Part shown: positions 57,035 through 64,000 of the stretch, piece by piece | Layout: each line of letters starts with the position of its first letter | How positions within the stretch are numbered: position 1 is the first letter of the stretch | From: an uncultured Alistipes sp. | GTDB lineage: Bacteria; Bacteroidota; Bacteroidia; Bacteroidales; Rikenellaceae | Length of the DNA stretch: 64,000 bases | Assembly: GCA_944323075.1 (NCBI GenBank) | Contig: CALURC010000014.1 | Span: 1 to 64,000 of the forward strand | Direction: 5' to 3' | Notes under the pieces: model-generated | What the model saw: only the letters and a program-made list of their open reading frames with translations | Databases searched by the model: none | Told to the model about the DNA's origin: nothing | Program-made: the position numbers and the translations under genes

Positions 57035-57565
57035 TTATTTAGTATTCAACAAATTTATAATTTCTTCTGTTTTATCCAAAGCCGGGGCGTAATAAAGTAG
57101 CGTTTGATTGTTCGCTCGATCAATAATCATTCCTAATCCATTACTCTCTGCATAGCTATTGATCACTCCGAATACCCGCTCCTGAATGGGTTTGATTAGT
57201 TCTAGTCTCTTTTTCATCAGATCACCTTCCGGTCCGAATACTTGCTCCTGATATTGTTTGATCTCCTTTTCCCGGTTAATGATTTCGTCTTCGCGCATCT
57301 TTCTACTTGTTTCGGAAAGATAACCTCGTTGAGCTATATAGTTGTTATATTGTTCATCCAAATCGGCAAATGCCTGATCAATCTCCTTTTGATATTGTTC
57401 TGCCAAATCGTCTAATTGCTTGATCGCTTCATTATAATCGGTCTGTGATTTAAAGACAGCCTCTGAATTGATGAATATATATCCTTGTGCTTGAGGTTGA
57501 GTCTGAGCCTGCATGACATTTACTGCACAGCACATAAACACGAACAGTACGATTAATCTTTTCAT
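57035..57565 (-). CDS. OmpH/Skp-family periplasmic chaperone (first copy)
   Basis: This 176-residue protein has a signal peptide to about residue 20, G-Y-I-F-I-N-S-E-A-V-F, a helical coiled-coil hairpin (about 45-125) and a C-terminal M-I-I-D-R-A. It sits between bamA and the second OmpH gene, the standard arrangement in Bacteroidota. Confidence 0.88.
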   Translation of the reverse strand: MKRLIVLFVFMCCAVNVMQAQTQPQAQGYIFINSEAVFKSQTDYNEAIKQLDDLAEQYQKEIDQAFADLDEQYNNYIAQRGYLSETSRKMREDEIINREKEIKQYQEQVFGPEGDLMKKRLELIKPIQERVFGVINSYAESNGLGMIIDRANNQTLLYYAPALDKTEEIINLLNTK

Positions 57566-57585
57566 AATTCGAAATCGTTTAGTTG

Positions 57586-60117
57586 TTAAAACTGTTGGCC
57601 AATTAAGAAGTGAAGTTGCCCGCCACTTTTTGTTGTCCGACCGACTGGATTATCAAATCCATATCCCCAATCGATACCCAACAATCCAATAACAGGTATA
57701 TAAATACGCACACCAACACCTAATGAACGTTTGATTAATAGTGGATCAAACTCTTGCCAAGACCTAAAAGCATTTCCCCCTTCTGCAAATGCTAATGCAT
57801 ATATATTAGAATTAGGTTTCAATATGATAGGATATCTTATCTCCAATGTATATTTATTGTATGCTCTTGCATAATCGGAACGACCGTTTGCATCATATGA
57901 ATAAGGGGTCAAAGCTCCGTCTTCGTAACCTCTCAATCCAATAATATCGACCCCATATACATTGTAACCAGACATACCGTCTCCTCCAACATCAAAACCT
58001 TCAAAAGGAGATAATTTATGTTTATTATAAGCGCCAAGGTATCCCATCTCAGCTTTTGCCATCAAGACCAGTTTATTATTATTTGTCAAAGGATAGAACC
58101 ATTGTGCCTTTAACTGCCATTTGTGATATTCAATCCATTTATATCGTTGCTGATCGGATAAATTTTGATCAGAATAATCTATATTTTGGAACAACGAATA
58201 GGGAGGAGTCAATGCCAATGAAATCGAAAATTCTGACCCAGTACGCGGATAGATTGGTGAATCTACCGTATTTCTACTAAACACTGTTTTCAATGCTATA
58301 ATATTAGAAGTTCCGTTTTCAACAATAAATGAAGTCCAATCTTTTAAATTATAGGCCTCGTAGCTAAGTTCATGGTACATAGTAAAGTTTCTATCGGGCC
58401 ATGATAGCCGACGGCCCCAACCAATTGAAGCTCCTAATGTTCTGAAATGCTTAGTACCTGACTGCCATGCATAATATGCATTGGATTCATCAGAATAGAA
58501 AAGACCAACTGTAAAAGAATTAGGTTTGCGACCACCTAACCATGGTTCAGTAAAACTCAATGACAATGCCTTATAATAAGATCCGTTACTCTGAGCCCTT
58601 ATTGCTAATTGTTGTCCCTGTCCATGGGGATAAGGACGCCAAGCTCCCTTTTTAAAGAAGTTTTTAATCGAAATGTTATTTAACGTAACCCCAACAGATC
58701 CTACAAACATTCCGCTTCCCCATCCACCAGACACTTCAAATCTGTCATTAGATATCTCTTCTAAAGGAAAGCCAATATTAACCAATTCCGATGAACCTTC
58801 TACTGGCTGCACATCGGGCATCATCGTTTCGGGATTAAAATGTCCCATTTGGTTCAACTGACGAATCGTTGCCATCAACAATGATCGATTATACAATTCC
58901 CCAGGACGAACATACAACTCTCGCCGAATTACTTTATCATATACTTTTAAATTTCCCGATATGTCTACCTCGTTAATTTTCGCCTGCTTACCTTCATATA
59001 TTTTGATATTCAAATCGATCGAGTCCTCACCGACCACCTCTTCTCCTGGATCAATTCGTGAAAACAGATACCCGTTATTTTGATACCGGGAATTGACTGA
59101 GGTCATATCATCCGGATTATCCTCTTTTCCAAGGCCCAACCGTTTGTAGAGCGTCTTTTTATCATACGTATCACCCTTACGAATCGCCAATATGTTGTTC
59201 AATTCTTCGGTTTCGTAAATACTGTTTCCTGTCCAAGTGACATTCCGGTAATAGAATTTATTTCCTTCTTCTACCCGAAATACCAACCCGATACGATTGT
59301 CTTTTATCGCATAGACAGAATCGCTTAATATAGCTGCATTTCTGTAACCTTTCGAATTGTAATAGTCAACTATATTTTCTTTGTCTTCCTCCAATTCTTT
59401 TGATTTCAACTTACTATTTCGGAAAAAGTTGATACTTTTCTGATGGATCTTCTTCATTGAACCACGCAATTTTCCATCCGAAATAGCCTCATTCCCCTCA
59501 AAAGTAATTTTGCCGACCTTTACTCGTCTATTCTTATCCACAACAAAAATCACGTTAACCGTATTATTCACCGATTCATGATCTTCGATCCGATAAGTCA
59601 CTTCTGTATTGTAAAATCCTTTCTCTTTGAAAAAACGCTGGATTGCGTCTTTAGAACTATTTAGAATAAAATCCGACAACTGTTTTCCATCCAAGCTTAA
59701 CGTCTCGAATAGTTCGTCACGTTGACCTTTACGGATTCCTTCGACATCCCATTTATACACTCTGGGGCGCTCTTTCAATACTATTTCAAGATTGACACTG
59801 TCTCCCTCCGGTTCTGCATATATCTGTATATCAGAGAAATTCTGTGAACTCCACAGCTTAGATATGGTAGACGAAATATAATTACTCGGAAGCTGAATAG
59901 TGTCACCTTTCTCTATACCCAACAAACGGTCGACAATTCCCTTACTGTTCGAACCACTGACATTAATGTCCTTGACAATATAAGTCTTGGGGGTTGATTC
60001 ATAATCGAGCATCGGAGGCTCTTGCTTGTTTATCGAAGAATCGGCTTGAGCAGATACGGCATTATTTAAAGAAAGAAGTACTGCAATAACCGCTAAAGTC
60101 CTAAAAGAGTTTCTCAT
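57586..60117 (-). CDS. bamA: Outer-membrane protein assembly factor BamA
   Basis: This 843-residue Omp85 protein has a signal peptide, five POTRA domains (about 45-450; V-S-G-S-N, I-T-F-E-G-N-E-A-I, V-T-W-T-G-N, V-D-I-S-G-N mark the repeats) and a barrel with the V-D-I-I-G-L-R-G-Y-E motif near 735 and a C-terminal G-Q-Q-F. It folds outer-membrane proteins. It is 26 bases after uppS. Confidence 0.95.
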   Translation of the reverse strand: MRNSFRTLAVIAVLLSLNNAVSAQADSSINKQEPPMLDYESTPKTYIVKDINVSGSNSKGIVDRLLGIEKGDTIQLPSNYISSTISKLWSSQNFSDIQIYAEPEGDSVNLEIVLKERPRVYKWDVEGIRKGQRDELFETLSLDGKQLSDFILNSSKDAIQRFFKEKGFYNTEVTYRIEDHESVNNTVNVIFVVDKNRRVKVGKITFEGNEAISDGKLRGSMKKIHQKSINFFRNSKLKSKELEEDKENIVDYYNSKGYRNAAILSDSVYAIKDNRIGLVFRVEEGNKFYYRNVTWTGNSIYETEELNNILAIRKGDTYDKKTLYKRLGLGKEDNPDDMTSVNSRYQNNGYLFSRIDPGEEVVGEDSIDLNIKIYEGKQAKINEVDISGNLKVYDKVIRRELYVRPGELYNRSLLMATIRQLNQMGHFNPETMMPDVQPVEGSSELVNIGFPLEEISNDRFEVSGGWGSGMFVGSVGVTLNNISIKNFFKKGAWRPYPHGQGQQLAIRAQSNGSYYKALSLSFTEPWLGGRKPNSFTVGLFYSDESNAYYAWQSGTKHFRTLGASIGWGRRLSWPDRNFTMYHELSYEAYNLKDWTSFIVENGTSNIIALKTVFSRNTVDSPIYPRTGSEFSISLALTPPYSLFQNIDYSDQNLSDQQRYKWIEYHKWQLKAQWFYPLTNNNKLVLMAKAEMGYLGAYNKHKLSPFEGFDVGGDGMSGYNVYGVDIIGLRGYEDGALTPYSYDANGRSDYARAYNKYTLEIRYPIILKPNSNIYALAFAEGGNAFRSWQEFDPLLIKRSLGVGVRIYIPVIGLLGIDWGYGFDNPVGRTTKSGGQLHFLIGQQF

Positions 60118-60143
60118 TTTGCTGTTGTAGAATATAAATCACA

Positions 60144-60869
60144 TTATTTTTTCGCCAGTAAACCGTAACGTCTGTCTCTTTGTTGGTACTCGTGAATTGC
60201 CTGATAAAAGGCTTCTTCATCGAAATCGGGCCAGTAGATATCCGTAAAATACAGTTCGCTGTATGATAATTGCCAAAGCAGAAAATTACTCAATCTCAAT
60301 TCACCGCTGGTGCGGATCAGTAGATCGGGATCAGGAATACCTGCTGTTACTAAATTCGCAGCCACAGTGTCTGCCGTTATATCGTGTATCTGCAGGCCTT
60401 CATCACGTACCTGTACCGCCACCTTACGGACCATCTGCGTAATCTCCCAGCGTGCACTATAATTGACCGCTATGATGAGCGTCAACTTACGATTTTGAAA
60501 CGTTTCCTTTTCGCTTTTCGAAATAGCTGCACGCACCTCTTTGGATAGGGCCTGAATATCACCGATAAAACGCATCCGCACCCCGTTTTGCTTCAACTCA
60601 TTGGTTTCATTGGCAATCGTCTTACACAAGAGTTCCATAAGTGCTGTCACCTCTTGTTCCGGACGCCCCCAATTTTCAGTCGAAAAAGCATATACGGTCA
60701 AATATTCTACACCGCAATCAACCGCCGCACGAATCACCTTACGCATGCTTTCCACACCGTTGATGTGTCCATACACGCGATCTTCTCCACGTTCCTGAGC
60801 CCACCGACCATTTCCATCCATAATAACGGCGACATGTCGTGGAATATTTTCCGGATCCAGATTAACCAT
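60144..60869 (-). CDS. uppS: Undecaprenyl diphosphate synthase (isoprenyl transferase)
   Basis: This 241-residue enzyme makes the undecaprenyl carrier for peptidoglycan and glycans. V-I-M-D-G-N-G-R-W-A near 15-24 and R-T-S-G-E-L-R-L-S-N-F-L-L-W-Q near 195-209 are the family motifs. It heads the operon with bamA and the ompH genes. Confidence 0.95.
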   Translation of the reverse strand: MVNLDPENIPRHVAVIMDGNGRWAQERGEDRVYGHINGVESMRKVIRAAVDCGVEYLTVYAFSTENWGRPEQEVTALMELLCKTIANETNELKQNGVRMRFIGDIQALSKEVRAAISKSEKETFQNRKLTLIIAVNYSARWEITQMVRKVAVQVRDEGLQIHDITADTVAANLVTAGIPDPDLLIRTSGELRLSNFLLWQLSYSELYFTDIYWPDFDEEAFYQAIHEYQQRDRRYGLLAKK

Positions 60870-60893
60870 CTATATTTTTTAAAAAGTAACGTG

Positions 60894-60901
60894 CAAATAT
60901 A
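60894..60901 (-). promoter_or_regulatory. -7 box for uppS-bamA-ompH
   Basis: TATATTTG on the minus strand fits TAnnTTTG, 25 bases before the uppS start. Confidence 0.5.
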
Positions 60902-60957
60902 ACACTATTACCCGGATTTCCATTATAACGATTCGGGGTTTTGGTGGCAAAAACGCA

Positions 60958-61845
60958 TTATTTTACCAAATCACGGCTGTCAATTCCCCACATCATTTTA
61001 TTTCTTAACGTATCGTAGAACGATATATTTTGGAAGCGTACCAGAAAAATAGACTTTTCGTCTTTCGAAACGTGAAAAGAGGCTCCGTTGCAGGCTTTAT
61101 AATATTGATTGTCAATAGATATTGAAAATTCTCTTTCTCGACTGGAAACTTTTAAACGGATCGAACTGTCGTCAGGAACAACTACAGGACGCATCGTTAA
61201 GTTATGTGGTGCGATCGGTGAAATCAAAAAACATCGGCAATCGGGCGACACGACCGGTCCGCCGACACTAAGCGAATAGGCCGTCGATCCGGATGGAGTA
61301 GAAACCAATATTCCATCGCCCCAATAGGTAGCGATCATTTCGTCGTTGACATAAACCTCCGTCGAAATCATATTCGGGCCATTCCGCTGTACGGTAATCT
61401 CATTAAAAGCATACGGAAATTCCGGTTTTTGTAAAAATTCCCCATCAATATGGATCATTGTACGGGCCGTGGTTTCGTAGTTTCCCGCTTTAAGGTCGGC
61501 AAAGGCCCTAGACATCCCTTTTTTGGTCACGTTAGCCAGAAACCCGAGACGTCCGGAATTGATTCCCACAACCGGAACAGGCCTATGGTTCAACAACCGC
61601 ACACAATCCAAAAACGTTCCGTCGCCACCATAACTCACCATAATATCCTGCTGAGGATCAACCGCAACACAATCATCATAGAGCTGACTCTCTCCAAATT
61701 TTTTCCCGGTTTTTCCGGTGATCAGACAAGCAAATTCCCGATTAATCCGATAGGATAACCCGTTGCTCTCCAACGCCTCGAACAGTGCATTCAAATCCTC
61801 TTCCACGAACGACGCTTGCGGCCGGCCGTATAAAACTATATTCAT
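60958..61845 (-). CDS. nadK: NAD kinase
   Basis: About 295 residues. [10 protein letters not shown] near 75 is the GGDGT ATP/NAD motif; [10 protein letters not shown] near 97 and S-T-P-S-G-S-T-A-Y near 168 also match. It makes NADP+. The start at 61845 is preferred; 61863 would add six residues. With nadE it gives the window two NAD-pathway genes. Confidence 0.94.
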   Translation of the reverse strand: MNIVLYGRPQASFVEEDLNALFEALESNGLSYRINREFACLITGKTGKKFGESQLYDDCVAVDPQQDIMVSYGGDGTFLDCVRLLNHRPVPVVGINSGRLGFLANVTKKGMSRAFADLKAGNYETTARTMIHIDGEFLQKPEFPYAFNEITVQRNGPNMISTEVYVNDEMIATYWGDGILVSTPSGSTAYSLSVGGPVVSPDCRCFLISPIAPHNLTMRPVVVPDDSSIRLKVSSREREFSISIDNQYYKACNGASFHVSKDEKSIFLVRFQNISFYDTLRNKMMWGIDSRDLVK

Positions 61846-61883
61846 TCGATTCCGATTACTCAAAAAGTTGTACCTTTACAGCG

Positions 61884-61891
61884 CAAAAATA
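61884..61891 (-). promoter_or_regulatory. -7 box for nadK
   Basis: TATTTTTG on the minus strand. A near match on the plus strand (TACCTTTA, 61871-61878) could serve pdxJ, so the two promoters would overlap. Confidence 0.45.
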
Positions 61892-61900
61892 ACGAAAATT

Positions 61901-62620
61901 ATGACAAAGCTGAGTGTTAACATAAATAAGATCGCCACGTTGCGTAACTCTCGCGGGGGTGACCTTCCCAATGTAGTAGACGCAGCTCGAAATGCAGAAC
62001 GTTTCGGAGCGCAGGGTATCACGGTGCACCCTCGTCCTGATGAACGTCACATCCGCTATCAGGATGTGTACGACCTCAAAAAAGTCATTACGACCGAATT
62101 TAACATCGAAGGCAATCCGATCGACCGCTTTATCGATCTGGTGCTTGATGTGGTACCTACACAGGTAACTCTGGTTCCCGATGCGGTCGATGCGCTGACC
62201 TCCAACGGAGGTTGGGACACCATTGCCAATAAAGCATTTCTGACGGAGGTTATCGCTCGTTTCAAGGCAAAAGGAATCCGCACCTCGATCTTTATCGACG
62301 CCCGGCCCGAAATGATTCCCGCCGCAGCGGAAGCTGGAGCCGACCGGGTGGAGTTGTACACCGAGCCCTATGCTTCGATGTACGAAAAAGACCGGGAAGC
62401 TGCAATTGCTCCGTTCGTAGCTACGGCCGAAGAGGCTCTTCGATATGGATTGGGTGTCAATGGCGGACATGATTTAAATCTGGAAAATTTACACTATTTT
62501 GCTGAACGCATTCCGCACTTGGCCGAAGTGTCGATCGGACACGCTCTGATCTCAGACGCACTCTACTTGGGTCTTGAAAACACCATACAGCTCTATCTGA
62601 AACAACTGAAGATCGATTGA
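61901..62620 (+). CDS. pdxJ: Pyridoxine 5'-phosphate synthase
   Basis: This 239-residue TIM-barrel enzyme joins DXP with 3-amino-1-hydroxyacetone phosphate to make pyridoxine phosphate. [15 protein letters not shown] at the start, H-P-R-P-D-E-R-H near 48, E-L-Y-T-E-P near 155 and [10 protein letters not shown] near 184 are the active-site motifs. ATG 61901 is used because the frame upstream overlaps nadK. Its stop overlaps the next start by one base. Confidence 0.95.
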   Translation: MTKLSVNINKIATLRNSRGGDLPNVVDAARNAERFGAQGITVHPRPDERHIRYQDVYDLKKVITTEFNIEGNPIDRFIDLVLDVVPTQVTLVPDAVDALTSNGGWDTIANKAFLTEVIARFKAKGIRTSIFIDARPEMIPAAAEAGADRVELYTEPYASMYEKDREAAIAPFVATAEEALRYGLGVNGGHDLNLENLHYFAERIPHLAEVSIGHALISDALYLGLENTIQLYLKQLKID

Positions 62621-64000
62621 TGAACGACGCGCTGCAACATCCGCTGTTTCGCCGAATCGGAGCGATTGCCGACGCCAAAGGGGTGCAGGCATTCGTAATC
62701 GGAGGCTATGTCCGGGATTACTTTCTACGCCGTCCGTGCACCGACATCGACATCGTCGTCACGGGTAGCGGGATCGAAATGGCCGAAGCTCTCGGGAAAG
62801 AGGTCAAGAGCCACGTTTCCGTGTTCAAAAACTTCGGTACGGCCATGTTGCGTTACGACGGATGGGAAGTGGAATTCGTCGGCGCCCGCAAAGAGTCCTA
62901 TCGGGCCGACTCCCGAAAACCGATCGTCGAAAACGGCACCCTGCACGACGACCAGTTGCGACGCGACTTTACGATCAACGCGATGGCCTTTTCGCTCAAT
63001 GCAGACTCTTTCGGCGAATTGGTCGACCCGTTCAACGGCATGGAAGATCTGGAACGTTGCATCATCCGTACGCCGTGCGATCCGGACACCACCTTTTCAG
63101 ACGACCCACTGCGTATGATCCGGGCCGTACGGTTCGCTTCCCAGCTCGGATTCGACATCGCCCCGGACACATTCGAAGCCATCGGCCGCAACAAAGAGCG
63201 AATCAAGATCGTATCGAAGGAGCGGATCATCACCGAGCTCAACAAGATTATGGCTTCGCCCGTCCCCTCCATCGGATTCGAGCTGTTTGACCAAAGCGGC
63301 CTGCTGCCGCTGATCTTTCCGGAACTCGATCGGCTCAAAGGGGTAGAGCGGGTAGGGAAGCATGCCCATAAGGATAATTTCCGCCATACGCTTCAGGTTA
63401 CGGACAACGTGGCCCGGAGGTCGGACAACCTGTGGCTGCGGTGGGCTGCCCTGCTGCACGACATCGGCAAGCCCCGCACAAAAGCCTATGACCCGAAAGT
63501 CGGGTGGACGTTCCACGGCCACGAAGTAGTGGGTTCGAAGATGGTCGCAACCATTTTCCGGAACATGAAACTGCCGATGAACGAGAAGATGAAATACGTT
63601 CAAAAACTCGTTTTCCTGCACCTACGTCCCATCATTCTGTCGGAAGATACGGTGACCGACTCGGCGGTACGCCGCTTGCTTTTTGAGGCAGGCGACGACA
63701 TAGACGACCTGATGATGCTCTGCGAAGCCGACATCACCTCTGAAAATCGAGATAAGGTCAAACGATACCTGCGCAATTTCGAACTCGTCCGTATCAAGCT
63801 CCGAGAGATAGAAGAGAAAGACCGGATCCGCAACTTCCAGCCACCGATTTCGGGAGAGCTGATCATGCAGGTGTACGGTCTGAAACCGTGCCGAATCGTC
63901 GGTGATATCAAGAACGCCATCAAAGAGGCTATCCTCGACGGTATCATTGCAAATGACTACGATCAGGCTTACGCCTACATGGAACGTCTGGCCGCAGAAC
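62620..64000 (+). CDS. CCA-adding enzyme/poly(A) polymerase family nucleotidyltransferase (3' end outside window)
   Basis: The frame starts at ATG 62620, sharing the pdxJ stop (TGATG), and stays open to the window edge (460 codons seen). The N-terminal nucleotidyltransferase has G-G-Y-V-R-D-Y-F-L near 27-35 and D-I-D-I-V-V near 41, then [10 protein letters not shown] near 115. An HD-type region follows with A-L-L-H-D-I-G-K near 283. It adds or repairs CCA on tRNAs, which fits this window's tRNA-Phe lacking an encoded CCA. Confidence 0.92.
   Translation, partial: MNDALQHPLFRRIGAIADAKGVQAFVIGGYVRDYFLRRPCTDIDIVVTGSGIEMAEALGKEVKSHVSVFKNFGTAMLRYDGWEVEFVGARKESYRADSRKPIVENGTLHDDQLRRDFTINAMAFSLNADSFGELVDPFNGMEDLERCIIRTPCDPDTTFSDDPLRMIRAVRFASQLGFDIAPDTFEAIGRNKERIKIVSKERIITELNKIMASPVPSIGFELFDQSGLLPLIFPELDRLKGVERVGKHAHKDNFRHTLQVTDNVARRSDNLWLRWAALLHDIGKPRTKAYDPKVGWTFHGHEVVGSKMVATIFRNMKLPMNEKMKYVQKLVFLHLRPIILSEDTVTDSAVRRLLFEAGDDIDDLMMLCEADITSENRDKVKRYLRNFELVRIKLREIEEKDRIRNFQPPISGELIMQVYGLKPCRIVGDIKNAIKEAILDGIIANDYDQAYAYMERLAAE

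Noticed and set aside
56454-57565. The two OmpH genes as an assembly duplication
   Set aside because: Their sequences and lengths differ clearly; paired OmpH genes after bamA are normal in Bacteroidota.

Overview
The window is a Bacteroidales-type chromosome segment (Bacteroidota). The grounds are the TAnnTTTG -7 promoter boxes, the gene order rnfBCDGEA, the block nadK-uppS-bamA-ompH-ompH next to pdxJ, a DUF349-pyrG-yidC run, TonB/Omp85-type outer-membrane proteins and a Bacteroidota-style RiPP leader. Family and genus cannot be fixed by eye.

Left part (1-15,689): after the tail of a large carboxypeptidase-regulatory/TonB-plug-like protein comes a class I lanthipeptide-like RiPP cluster. In order it holds a Cys-rich precursor with a GG leader, a split dehydratase (glutamylation protein plus separate elimination protein), a C39 peptidase ABC exporter, an HlyD adaptor, a GT2 glycosyltransferase, a DUF5722-like glycosidase-fold protein, a broken BlaI-type regulator, a LanC-like protein, a TolC-type channel, a broken methyltransferase and a divergently oriented GT92 glycosyltransferase. 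The cluster is both unusual and damaged. The leader is frameshifted by a missing A, the BlaI gene has three in-frame stops, the methyltransferase has an extra A, and the LanC protein, although full length, has lost all three zinc ligands and the active-site His. The dehydratase and exporter keep their key residues.

Middle-left (16,349-25,151): a sugar-oxidoreductase cassette (Gfo/Idh/MocA, xylose-isomerase-like TIM barrel, secreted Gfo/Idh/MocA lipoprotein), a convergent GH95-like hydrolase, pabB-pabC, and a tRNA-Phe with an integrase remnant at its 3' side. The tRNA marks a likely edge of past mobile-element insertion. Everything to its right looks like stable core genome.

Right part (25,278-64,000): nadE (its glutaminase Cys is Gly), rseC-rnfBCDGEA, an Omp85-like protein, purE-zupT diverging from hpt-queE through one palindromic double promoter, ftsB/divIC, thiD, aroQ-pyk, thiL, galM, a fused ResB-CcsA cytochrome c assembly protein with a serine hydrolase, crcB-pta-ackA, the five-repeat DUF349 protein with pyrG and yidC, the outer-membrane biogenesis operon uppS-bamA-ompH-ompH, nadK, pdxJ and the start of a CCA-adding enzyme. 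Two intergenic gaps hold possible gene remnants; the better one (49,915-50,289) is a frameshifted small protein.

The core genes read through without lesions for nearly 40 kb, so the cluster of frameshifts and stops in the RiPP region is more likely real decay (or phase variation) than general sequence error.
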